A stretch of 34,714 bases of DNA from an uncultured Ignavibacteriota bacterium (lineage in GTDB: Bacteria; Bacteroidota; Ignavibacteria; UBA10030; UBA8401): the NCBI GenBank assembly GCA_903907305.1, contig CAIVNT010000636.1, positions 1 through 34,714 of the forward strand, given 5' to 3'. The notes beneath the pieces are model-generated. The model did no database searches, was not told the origin of the DNA, and worked only from the letters and a program-made list of their open reading frames with translations. A program made the position numbers and the translations under genes. This document shows, piece by piece, positions 7,463 through 15,270 of this stretch; position 1 is the stretch's first letter, and every line of letters starts with the position of its first letter.

Positions 7463-8176
7463 TTATCTCCATTCATTCAGGAGTATCGGTTTGATGATCT
7501 TGGTAAACTCACGATAGGTGTCATCCTTGAAGTGGAGTTTATCGTCAAGATACAGTTCCATCCTCGCTGATCCTGTGGAATCGAACAGGATGGGATTCAC
7601 ATCGATGAATCTTCTTGTCTTCACGAGCGAGCAATAGTTCTTCACAAACGCATTCACAGAATCGATCGCACTCCACTTCGCTTGTCGAGACGGTGCTTTG
7701 TTCACTGAAACAAAAAAGATCTTCACTCCCGGCAGTTTCCGTTCCGCTTTCTCGAAGAACGCCTTGATGTTCCCCGTAATACTGTCCACCGGTACCGAAC
7801 CGCCGGCATCGTTGCTGCCGCAATAATAGACGATGATCTTCGGTTTATACGGCAGAACGATCTTATCCATATAGTATAACACTTCATGCGTGCGGGATCC
7901 GCCGAAGGCGCGATTGTACACCGGCAGCGGCGCCATATGTTCCTTTAATTGTTCCCACTTTCTAAAGATGCTGCTCCCGATAAATTCGATGGAGTGCATC
8001 GGCGGCGGTTGGACGGAATCTTCCTTGAGAAATGCATCAATAGCGGATTGGAACCGCAGTTTCCCTTTCACAGATGTGGAATCCTTCGCGGGAAGGAACT
8101 GCAGCGAAAGAACGATCATCGTACAAACGGTGAGCCACCGTAAGACATATATTGTATTTGTGTTCATCGAAATCAT
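7463..8176 (-). CDS. Exported SGNH/GDSL-family esterase
   Basis: The protein has 237 residues with an N-terminal hydrophobic signal segment (about 10-28). SGNH blocks are present in order: IEFIGSSIF (block I; G67-S68-S69, with the usual Asp of GDS replaced by Ser), NRAFGGS (block II, Gly 92), YYCGSND (block III, Asn 122) and DDKLHF (block V, Asp 212 and His 215). Relatives with the GSS form are platelet-activating-factor acetylhydrolase-like or carbohydrate esterases. It probably removes acetyl or similar acyl groups from sugars outside the cytoplasm. It begins 4 bases after the uxuB stop, and the ATG at 8176 has GGAG about 9 bases upstream; the ATG at 8167 is the alternative. Being last in the glucuronate operon argues for a glycan deacetylase role, which is an inference. 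Confidence 0.85.
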   Translation of the reverse strand: MISMNTNTIYVLRWLTVCTMIVLSLQFLPAKDSTSVKGKLRFQSAIDAFLKEDSVQPPPMHSIEFIGSSIFRKWEQLKEHMAPLPVYNRAFGGSRTHEVLYYMDKIVLPYKPKIIVYYCGSNDAGGSVPVDSITGNIKAFFEKAERKLPGVKIFFVSVNKAPSRQAKWSAIDSVNAFVKNYCSLVKTRRFIDVNPILFDSTGSARMELYLDDKLHFKDDTYREFTKIIKPILLNEWR

Positions 8177-8180
8177 ATCA

Positions 8181-9029
8181 TCAGACTCCGGAATAGGCGT
8201 TGAACCCGCCGTCCACCGGGATGATGATGCCTGTAACGAATTTTGAGATATCGGAAAGCAGATACAATGCCGCTCCCTGCAGATCATCCGGTTCGCCGAA
8301 TTTTCCCATCGGTGTTCCATTGAGGATCTTATGTCCCCGCGCGGTCAGTTCGCCGGTCTTTTCATCCGTGAGAAGGAAACGGTTCTGATTGGTGAGGAAG
8401 AAACCGGGAGCAATGGCATTCACGCGGATATTCGTTTTTGCCAGATGCACCGCCAGCCATTCCGTAAAATTATTGATGGAAGCTTTTGCAGCGGAGTATG
8501 CGGGAATCTTCGTCAACGGCCGGAAGCCGTTCATCGACGATATATTCAGGACAGAACCACCACCTTTTTCGACCATATCCGTGGTGAAGACCATCGTCGG
8601 CAGAATGGTACCAAGGAAATTCAGATCGAACACTTTCCGGAATCCTTCAATGTCCAATCCGTAAAAGGATTGTTCGAGATTACTTCCGTCCTTATTGACG
8701 AACTCATCTTTTGTGGTCGCTTTGGCATTATTCCCTCCTGCGCAATTGATCAGGATGTCGATCTTTCCGAGTGCGGTGTTGATCTCCTGCTTTGCTTTCG
8801 TCAGAGACTCTTTGTCGAGAACGTTCCCTTCCACGCCGATGGAGCGGATGTTGTATTCCTTGTGAAGTTCAGCAGCAAGTGAATCCGCTGCGGATTTGAC
8901 CAGATCGATCACCGCGATATTCACACCGGCTGACGCGAGTCCAACGCAGAGTGATCTGCCGATAATTCCGCCGCCGCCGGTGATAACGCAGACCTTTCCG
9001 TTCAGATCATCGAATGATAATTTTTTCAT
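8181..9029 (-). CDS. uxuB: D-mannonate oxidoreductase (fructuronate reductase), SDR type, UxuB-like
   Basis: This is a 282-residue short-chain dehydrogenase. It shows the Rossmann motif VITGGGGIIG (about 15-24), Asp 42 at the end of the second strand (favouring NAD(H)), the NCAGGNN motif (95-101), and the catalytic Ser 164/165, Tyr 178 and Lys 182 in ISSMN..YSAAKAS. The extended NCAGGNNAKATT region and long middle insertion match the Bacillus UxuB (YjmF) type, which interconverts D-fructuronate and D-mannonate; this is unrelated to the long-chain Escherichia coli UxuB. It lies 12 bases after uxuA with AAGGA before the ATG, and uxaC and uxuA in the same run fix the pathway. A generic gluconate or KduD-like SDR is the alternative, but context favours UxuB. 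Confidence 0.88.
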   Translation of the reverse strand: MKKLSFDDLNGKVCVITGGGGIIGRSLCVGLASAGVNIAVIDLVKSAADSLAAELHKEYNIRSIGVEGNVLDKESLTKAKQEINTALGKIDILINCAGGNNAKATTKDEFVNKDGSNLEQSFYGLDIEGFRKVFDLNFLGTILPTMVFTTDMVEKGGGSVLNISSMNGFRPLTKIPAYSAAKASINNFTEWLAVHLAKTNIRVNAIAPGFFLTNQNRFLLTDEKTGELTARGHKILNGTPMGKFGEPDDLQGAALYLLSDISKFVTGIIIPVDGGFNAYSGV

Positions 9030-9041
9030 ATTCTTTTCCTT

Positions 9042-10253
9042 TTATGTATTGAGTGAACGGATGATACCGAGTTCCAAACCGCGCAATTCTGCCAGACCAC
9101 GCAGTCGGCCAATGCCGGAGTAGCCGGGATTCGTCTTCTTTTTCAGATCATCCAGCATCTGGTGGCCGTGATCGGGACGCATCGGGATAGAGAGCTTACG
9201 ATGCTGCATCATCGTCACCAGTTGAGTCATCACCGCGAACATGTCCACGTCACCTTCAAGATGGTTATCCTCGTAGAAGTCCCCGTTCGCATTCCGCGTT
9301 GTGTTCCGCAAATGGATGAAGTGGATCCTCTCCGCGAATTGTTTCACCATGGCAGGAAGATCGTTGTCCGCGCGGACACCGAATGAACCGGTACAGAAAC
9401 ACAATCCATTACTGACCGAAGGAACGGCGACAACCAATTTCCGGAAATCATCTGCCGTGCTTACCACTCGCGGTAATCCGAGGATATTGTATGGAGGATC
9501 ATCGGGATGGATGGACATCACTGCACCGGCTGCCTCAGCCAATGAAACAACTTCTTTCAGGAAATGGATCAGATTCTGCCGAAGCCGGTCTGCATCGATA
9601 TTCTTGTATTTATCCAGCGCCAATTGGAATTGCTGAAGGGTGAACGATTCTTCGCTTCCGGGAAGTCCGGCGATGATGTTCCGTTCGAGCAGCTTCCGTT
9701 CATCGACGGTCATTGCTGAAAGGCATTGCTGCGCGCGTTCGATCTCTTCGCGTGAATACTCCTTCTCCGCACCGGGACGCTTCAGCAATAATGCATCGAA
9801 GGCAATGAATGCGGCGCGTTCAAACCGGAGCGCTTTACTTCCGTCCGCCACGGTGTAGGCAAGGTTCGTGCGCGTCCAGTCCAGCACCGGCATAAAATTA
9901 TATGTGATATTGGTGACGCCGCACTGTGCGAGATTTCTGACGGACTGTTTATAATTCTCGATGTATGTTTCGAATCCGGTGCTCTGCGTTTTGATATCTT
10001 CGTGGACCGGTACACTTTCCACAACACTCCAGACCATTCCCGCCTGTTCGATCTCATTCTTCCGTTTCAGGATCTCTTCAATTGTCCAGACTGTGCCATT
10101 AGGAACATGATGCAGTGCCGTAACGATGCCTGTGCATCCTGCCTGGCGTATATCCGCAAGACTGACCGGATCGTTCGGTCCGAACCAGCGCATCGTCTGT
10201 TCAAGACAGAATGTTTCTCGCGGCGCGTATTTCTGTGTGATCTTTAGTGCCAT
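9042..10253 (-). CDS. uxuA: Mannonate dehydratase UxuA
   Basis: This cytoplasmic enzyme of 403 residues dehydrates D-mannonate to 2-keto-3-deoxy-D-gluconate. Family hallmarks are MRWFGPNDPVSLADIRQAG near residue 21, TALHHVPNG, MSIHPDDPPYNILGLPR (metal-site region), and HFIHLRNTTRN with NHLEGDVDM near the C-terminus. The ATG at 10253 has GGAG about 7 bases upstream, so the longer frame from 10271 is not needed. It is followed after 12 bases by uxuB. The upstream gap of 285 bp to the transporter gene is unusually long for this otherwise compact run and holds several hairpins. Confidence 0.96.
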   Translation of the reverse strand: MALKITQKYAPRETFCLEQTMRWFGPNDPVSLADIRQAGCTGIVTALHHVPNGTVWTIEEILKRKNEIEQAGMVWSVVESVPVHEDIKTQSTGFETYIENYKQSVRNLAQCGVTNITYNFMPVLDWTRTNLAYTVADGSKALRFERAAFIAFDALLLKRPGAEKEYSREEIERAQQCLSAMTVDERKLLERNIIAGLPGSEESFTLQQFQLALDKYKNIDADRLRQNLIHFLKEVVSLAEAAGAVMSIHPDDPPYNILGLPRVVSTADDFRKLVVAVPSVSNGLCFCTGSFGVRADNDLPAMVKQFAERIHFIHLRNTTRNANGDFYEDNHLEGDVDMFAVMTQLVTMMQHRKLSIPMRPDHGHQMLDDLKKKTNPGYSGIGRLRGLAELRGLELGIIRSLNT

Positions 10254-10339
10254 TGCATCTCCTTCTTTCAAAAAGATAATAATTACTCAGCGACTTCAAA
10301 TATACCATCAATGTTAGATAGCAAATCGCCACTCCCAAG

Positions 10340-10500
10340 GGATGCCTTTGGCAAAAGACACTAAAACCCGCCAAACAACACGGCGGGTCCCGAAGGGACA
10401 CCTTAGGTGCAGGCACAAAATTCCACAAAGGAGAAACGATAAATTTGTGGAAGGTATTTCTACCACCAATTTGGTGACTTAGTGTCTTTGTGGCAGTGAG
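10340..10500. repeat. Structured intergenic element with tandem hairpins between exuT and uxuA
   Basis: Outer arms AAAGACACTAA (10354-10364) and TTAGTGTCTTT (10479-10489) are perfectly inverted. Between them lie four hairpin-forming palindromes: CCCGCC/GGCGGG (10367-10372/10382-10387), GTCCC-gaa-GGGAC (10387-10399), TTCCACAAA/TTTGTGGAA (10421-10429/10444-10452) and CACCAA-t-TTGGTG (10464-10476). No ORF with coding character is present. It may be an interspersed repeat, an mRNA processing/stabilising element, or carry a promoter for uxuA-uxuB-esterase. Confidence 0.55.
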
Positions 10501-10538
10501 CAAAAACGTTGTGCACACTGAGTATTTACAAAAATATG

Positions 10539-11801
10539 TTACAAGACAATCGGTTTTGCTTTCCCAGTCAGAAGAGTCATTATCCCGAGCGCCACCAGAT
10601 AGGCGGAGCCGGAAATAATGAACAGCGGCAGGTAACTTCCTGTCAACTCGAGGATATATCCTGTCGCCGGCGCAAAGAGCATTCCACCCACAGCGCCGGC
10701 CATACCGCCGAGGCCGACCACCGAGCCGACCGCTTTCTTGGGGAAAATATCCGACGCGGTCGTAAAGATATTAGCGGACCAACCTTGATGAGCTGCTGCC
10801 GCAAGTCCGATCAGCAGCACAGCGATCCACAGTTCGGTAACCTGTGATGCAAAAACGATCGGTGTTACGAACAGAGCGCAGATGAGCATCACCATTTTCC
10901 TGCTTCTATTCACCGCCATTCCCCTTTTGATCAGGAACGAGGAGAGCCATCCGCCGCCGATGCTGCCGAAACTCGTCATAGTATAGATAGCGATCAGCGG
11001 TAATCCAAGCGTTGTGATAGTCAGTCCATATTCTTTATTCAAAAATTTCGGCAGCCAGTACAGATAGAACCACCAGATGGGATCAGTGAGAAATTTCCCC
11101 GCAATGAACGCCCACGTCTGGCGGTATTTCAACAGACCGAGCCACGGGGTCCTTTCTGTGGAAAGTTCGGGAGGATCCTGCTGGATGTAGCGCAGTTCTG
11201 CGGGATACAGTCTCTTCGTATTCTCCGGCCGCTCATAGAAGAACATCCACAGGATGATCCAAAAGAATCCGAGCGCGCCGGTGACGATGAATGCTTCCTG
11301 CCAACCGTACGTAATGGTGAGCCAGGGAACAACTGCGGGTGCAAGGACTGCACCGATATTTGCTCCCGAATTGAAGATGCCTGTTGCAAGAGCCCGTTCT
11401 TTTTTGGGAAACCATTCTGCAACTGTCTTAATGGCCGCCGGAAAATTTCCCGATTCACTCAGTCCGAGTCCGGCGCGCGCGGCGCCGAAACCGAACGGGG
11501 TCGTCACCAACGCATGGAGCATCGCCGCAACGCTCCACCAGGCGACCGAAACAGTGTATCCGATCTTCGTGCCGAAACGGTCGATGAACCAGCCGAAGAA
11601 GAGAAGACCGAGCGCATACGAACCCTGGAACGCGGTGACGATGTATCCGTATTCCATTTCCGACCAGCCGATCTCCTTCTGCAAAACGGGAGCCAACAGT
11701 CCAAGGATCTGACGGTCAATATAATTGATTGTGGTGGCAAAGAACAAGAGTGCGCAGATGAACCATCGATACCGGCCCCCCTGTGGAAGTGATTCATTCA
11801 T
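10539..11801 (-). CDS. exuT: MFS hexuronate transporter (ExuT-like, anion:cation symporter family)
   Basis: This inner-membrane carrier of about 420 residues has twelve predicted helices. Typical MFS signatures are present: the TINYIDRQILGLL first helix, GWFIDRFGTKIGY (the loop 2-3 signature), and GLGLSESGNFPAAIKTVAEWFPKKER, a very characteristic stretch of the ACS hexuronate transporters (ExuT/GarP type). It would import free D-glucuronate and/or galacturonate with protons. ATGs at 11810, 11807 and 11801 are possible; 11801 is chosen because AAGG lies 9 bases upstream of it. It follows uxaC by 16 bases, so the two are co-transcribed. Confidence 0.92.
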   Translation of the reverse strand: MNESLPQGGRYRWFICALLFFATTINYIDRQILGLLAPVLQKEIGWSEMEYGYIVTAFQGSYALGLLFFGWFIDRFGTKIGYTVSVAWWSVAAMLHALVTTPFGFGAARAGLGLSESGNFPAAIKTVAEWFPKKERALATGIFNSGANIGAVLAPAVVPWLTITYGWQEAFIVTGALGFFWIILWMFFYERPENTKRLYPAELRYIQQDPPELSTERTPWLGLLKYRQTWAFIAGKFLTDPIWWFYLYWLPKFLNKEYGLTITTLGLPLIAIYTMTSFGSIGGGWLSSFLIKRGMAVNRSRKMVMLICALFVTPIVFASQVTELWIAVLLIGLAAAAHQGWSANIFTTASDIFPKKAVGSVVGLGGMAGAVGGMLFAPATGYILELTGSYLPLFIISGSAYLVALGIMTLLTGKAKPIVL

Positions 11802-11817
11802 TGTCATCATCCTTCAT

Positions 11818-13242
11818 TTAAAGTTTATACGCTTTTTTAACCAGACCGTTCGTCATCTGAACGACCATCTCGGCAGCATCTTCCATCCGGATGATACTGC
11901 GTGCAACCAATCCTGCGGCATAATTACAATCCATCCTTCTGGAAAGATCGTGACGGGCGGGAATGGAGAGGAACGCTCTCGTGTCGTCATTGAATCCAGC
12001 TGTATTGTATAATCCTGCTGTTTCCATCACCGTCTGACGATAGCGTGTCATCCCTTCGATACTGTCGTGGAACCACCATGCCGGTCCGAGTTTCATGGAG
12101 GGGTAATGTCCCGCCAGCGGAGCAAGTTCGCGCGCATATGTGGATTCATCCAGCGTGAAGACAATGAATGTAAAGTTCTTCTCAGAGCCGTATTTATTCA
12201 GCAGCGGACTGAGATTGTTCGTGTATTCCATCCGGTGCGGTATGTCGGAACCTTTGTCCGGTCCAAATCGGTCAAACAATCGTTGATCGTGATTGCGGAA
12301 TGAACCGGCGTGAAGCTGCATCACCATTCCGTCGTCAACGCTCATTCGTGCCATTTCCATCAGCATGTGAGCGGAGAAGAGCTTTGCATCTTCCGGCGTC
12401 GCCGTCCCTTTTCTTGCACGCTGGAAGATCTCTTCGATCTGTGATCCGGTCAGTTCAAGTGTCAACGGAGAATGGGCACCGTGATCCGTTGCGGCTGCGC
12501 CGAAGGAACGGAAATAGGTCCGGCGCTCCTCCAGTGCTGTGATAAAATGTGTGAAGGTGGTGATCTCATTCTTCAGCCACACTTCGAGTAGTTCAAGATG
12601 CTGTTTCCAATTTTTGTTTGTAAGATCCGTCACCGAATCCGGTCTGAACGTTGGGATGACGCGTCCGTTCCATCCCGAATCGCGGATGGACTGATGCGCT
12701 TCAAGCGGATCGTTCACGGCGTCGGTGGTGGCCAGCACTTCGATCTTAAATCGTTCGAAGAGAGCGCGCGGCCGGAATTGCGGCTGGCTTAATTTCTCGG
12801 AGATGTTGTCATAGATACGTTTAGCAGATCTCGCGTCCAACCGCTCTTTAATACCGAGAACTTCAGAGAGTTCATATTCGAACCAGACCCCGCTCGGCGT
12901 CCCGCGGAAAAGATGGATATTCTCCGCGAACAGCTCCCATATCCTGCGCGGATCCTTTTCATACGCAGTCCCGTTCAACGAATGAATTCCCAGCGATTCA
13001 AGCGGAATTCCCTGTGAATGCAGCATACGGAATACATAGTGGTCCGGAATAATGAAGAGCTCTGCAGGATTCGGGAATGGAGCATTTTCGGCAAACAATG
13101 CCGGGTCGACATGTCCGTGCGGACTGATAATGGGAAGATCCTTTACCATTGAATATAATTCCTGTGCGATCTTCTTCACAGCAGGATTGGGATCAAAGAA
13201 ACGGTCATTACTCAATTCATAGTTCATACAAAACTCAATCAT
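11818..13242 (-). CDS. uxaC: Glucuronate isomerase UxaC
   Basis: This is a cytoplasmic metal-dependent isomerase of the amidohydrolase-like fold that converts D-glucuronate to D-fructuronate (and D-galacturonate to D-tagaturonate). The length of 474 residues fits the family. The N-terminal metal motif ISPHGHVDP (His 42, His 44), FIIPDHYVFRMLHSQGI, VLATTDAVNDPLEAH, GMVMQLHAGSFRNHD and a C-terminal DCNYAAGLV region are all typical. An internal ATG at 13227 (MNYELSN) is an alternative start; no clear Shine-Dalgarno decides. It is the first cytoplasmic catabolic gene after a run of exported-protein genes, separated by 119 bp from the beta-helix gene, and continues into exuT. Confidence 0.96.
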   Translation of the reverse strand: MIEFCMNYELSNDRFFDPNPAVKKIAQELYSMVKDLPIISPHGHVDPALFAENAPFPNPAELFIIPDHYVFRMLHSQGIPLESLGIHSLNGTAYEKDPRRIWELFAENIHLFRGTPSGVWFEYELSEVLGIKERLDARSAKRIYDNISEKLSQPQFRPRALFERFKIEVLATTDAVNDPLEAHQSIRDSGWNGRVIPTFRPDSVTDLTNKNWKQHLELLEVWLKNEITTFTHFITALEERRTYFRSFGAAATDHGAHSPLTLELTGSQIEEIFQRARKGTATPEDAKLFSAHMLMEMARMSVDDGMVMQLHAGSFRNHDQRLFDRFGPDKGSDIPHRMEYTNNLSPLLNKYGSEKNFTFIVFTLDESTYARELAPLAGHYPSMKLGPAWWFHDSIEGMTRYRQTVMETAGLYNTAGFNDDTRAFLSIPARHDLSRRMDCNYAAGLVARSIIRMEDAAEMVVQMTNGLVKKAYKL

Positions 13243-13361
13243 TCAAACATTGTACCGATGAGAAAAACAGTGTCGTCTTTTGAAGCAGTGTTACGATGGA
13301 TGGAATCGTTCGCCGAGTGAAGACTATCCGAAATCGAATTGAAGAATATCTGTAACTGCCC

Positions 13362-15188
13362 TTACTTTAGCAGCACCATCCGTTTTGTTCCGTGAAATTC
13401 ACCGGCGGCCAAACGGTAGAAATATACTCCCGATGGATATCGTGCCGCATTGAACGGGATCGAATAAGTTCCTGCGGGGCGGTATCCGTTCACGAGCGTT
13501 TCGGTAAGGACCCCCAATGCATTGTACACTTCAAGAAGGACCATCTGTGATAATGGAATGGAAAATGAAATGACCGATGACGGATTGAACGGATTCGGGT
13601 AATTCTGATGGAGTGCAAATTCCGACGGCTGCTGCAGTTCATTTTTTTTTATACCCAAAGAACCCTGATACTCAAACGCTCCTCTATCCACCCCGCCTAA
13701 AGAAGGGACGGGATTACCGAGGATATCCTTTGCCGGATGATTCGGGAAAAGGACGCCGGAGTTGATCACAGGAGAAGAAACCTGCAGCGCATATCCTGAT
13801 ATCGTGCCGATGCCGGTCGAAGCAGATCCCGCCGAAACGAATTTCGGATCACTCACAAGTTTGTTGGAATCTTCCGGTTCGCCTGACGGATGGAATCCAT
13901 AGAACGTGTTGTAATTGAACTCTCTCGTATATCCGCTCGTTCTGAAATCGTACGATGCATTCGAACTGAGATTATAGATAACATTATTCCGGAATGTATA
14001 ATTGCGCGTTCCGGTATTCACATTCCGTTCGGAGATGATGGTCGGAGAAAGTCCTTGTCCGATAAAAACGGTATTGTTATAGATCTGAACTGATGTAACG
14101 GGATAATTCACGCAGAAGATGATTCCTTTGTCGTTCTGACTGACGTTGTAGCGGCAGATGATATTGGAATCGGGCTGAGAATTACACGTCCAGAAGAGAC
14201 CATGACTGTTGTCGTGACTGTAACTGTACTGGAAAATGATATTCGAACTTTTCAGATCGGCATCGTACATGCTCCCGTCTCCAAAATCTCCTCCCTGCAG
14301 AGATGCTCTGTTGAAATATCCTTCGTTGTATTGGAACACTGTTCCGCTGCAGCTGGAAGTGAACATCGTATTGCCGGTCGTTTTCAGCGCTGTCTCATAG
14401 CAGACGTTCTTCTCGATCAGTCCGCCATCGAAGAGACGGATGATCATCGCGTTCTTGGCGATATGATGAATGGTATTATTTCGAATCACGACATTGGTGA
14501 ACCGGCGCTTGATCCAATCCGCACCACCCGGCGTATTCCGGAAGATAAGATTATCCGTATAGATCCCTGTATTGTCGATATTATAGATGCTGCAGTTTTC
14601 GATCACGATATCATCGAACCGTGTTGCCGCGCCGCGGTCCGTCGTTGTTTCGATCCCGATACCGGCTGTCCGTTTTGATGCATCATCATTCCCGACGGTC
14701 CCCTTCACATCGTGGATATCGAGATTGCGCAGAATGATATGTTCTACCAGACCGAAATCGGAGGCACTTATAAGCACACCGCGTCTGTCCCCGGCAACAT
14801 CGGCGGAGTTCGTGATCTCAAGATCACTGATCTCCCAGAACTTTCCGTTGTTCAAATGCAGCGTAGCGGAGCCGACGATGCCGTTCCCGTCGATCCTCGG
14901 TTTCTGCGAACCGCCATACTTGGTGACAACGATCGGAAGTTCCTTTATGCCGGAACCATGCGGAAGCAATTGACCGCTCCACACCGAACCGGCTTTCAAA
15001 TAGACAGTATCTCCCGGCTGGAACGTTGCTGCATTGACCTTCGCGAGACTCTTCCACGCAGCAGCGGCGGATTTCCCGTCATTCAGATCATTCCCGTTCA
15101 CTGCATCCGCAAAATACGCGGTGGATTGTCCGCTTCCGCATTGCGCGAGGACAAGGAACAAAACTGCGATCAGCCGTGATGCTGTCAT
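13362..15188 (-). CDS. Exported right-handed parallel beta-helix protein with T9SS sorting domain
   Basis: The protein has about 608 residues. It has a signal peptide (about 1-22, ending near GSGQS), then an N-cap AVNGNDLNDGKSAAAAWKSL and FQPGDTVYLKAGSVW, which is the usual opening of lyase-like beta-helix proteins. Many 20-25-residue rungs follow (HIILRNLDIHD, DIVIENCSIYNI, NVVIRNNTIHHI, IIFQYSYSH). The last about 85 residues form a T9SS type A sorting domain (LHQNYPNPFNPSS at its start, RMVLLK end). The fold is shared by polysaccharide lyases, epimerases and some glycoside hydrolases; no catalytic set can be assigned. ATG 15188 is chosen over 15197 because a weak GGA lies just upstream. It sits between the esterase and uxaC genes and is likely a surface enzyme or binder for the target polymer. 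Confidence 0.85.
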   Translation of the reverse strand: MTASRLIAVLFLVLAQCGSGQSTAYFADAVNGNDLNDGKSAAAAWKSLAKVNAATFQPGDTVYLKAGSVWSGQLLPHGSGIKELPIVVTKYGGSQKPRIDGNGIVGSATLHLNNGKFWEISDLEITNSADVAGDRRGVLISASDFGLVEHIILRNLDIHDVKGTVGNDDASKRTAGIGIETTTDRGAATRFDDIVIENCSIYNIDNTGIYTDNLIFRNTPGGADWIKRRFTNVVIRNNTIHHIAKNAMIIRLFDGGLIEKNVCYETALKTTGNTMFTSSCSGTVFQYNEGYFNRASLQGGDFGDGSMYDADLKSSNIIFQYSYSHDNSHGLFWTCNSQPDSNIICRYNVSQNDKGIIFCVNYPVTSVQIYNNTVFIGQGLSPTIISERNVNTGTRNYTFRNNVIYNLSSNASYDFRTSGYTREFNYNTFYGFHPSGEPEDSNKLVSDPKFVSAGSASTGIGTISGYALQVSSPVINSGVLFPNHPAKDILGNPVPSLGGVDRGAFEYQGSLGIKKNELQQPSEFALHQNYPNPFNPSSVISFSIPLSQMVLLEVYNALGVLTETLVNGYRPAGTYSIPFNAARYPSGVYFYRLAAGEFHGTKRMVLLK

Positions 15189-15227
15189 GATTTCCATTTC
15201 TGTTGATGAGATCGGTGTCGTATGCAA

Positions 15228-15252
15228 GGACCGTCACACACCGTGACGGTCC
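15228..15252. terminator. 10-bp perfect hairpin between the esterase and beta-helix genes
   Basis: GGACCGTCAC (15228-15237) pairs perfectly with GTGACGGTCC (15243-15252) across a five-base loop, 19 bp after the stop of the esterase gene and about 40 bp before the beta-helix start. There is no good T tract on either side, so it may be an attenuating or mRNA-stabilising hairpin that sets relative expression, not a full terminator. Confidence 0.5.
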
Positions 15253-15270
15253 CTGTAAGGTACCGAACAA

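Noticed and set aside
15188..15260. Lipoprotein signal on the beta-helix protein (LAQC near residue 17)
   Set aside because: Gln just before Cys is a poor lipobox, and a T9SS sorting domain at the C-terminus argues for ordinary signal peptidase I cleavage.
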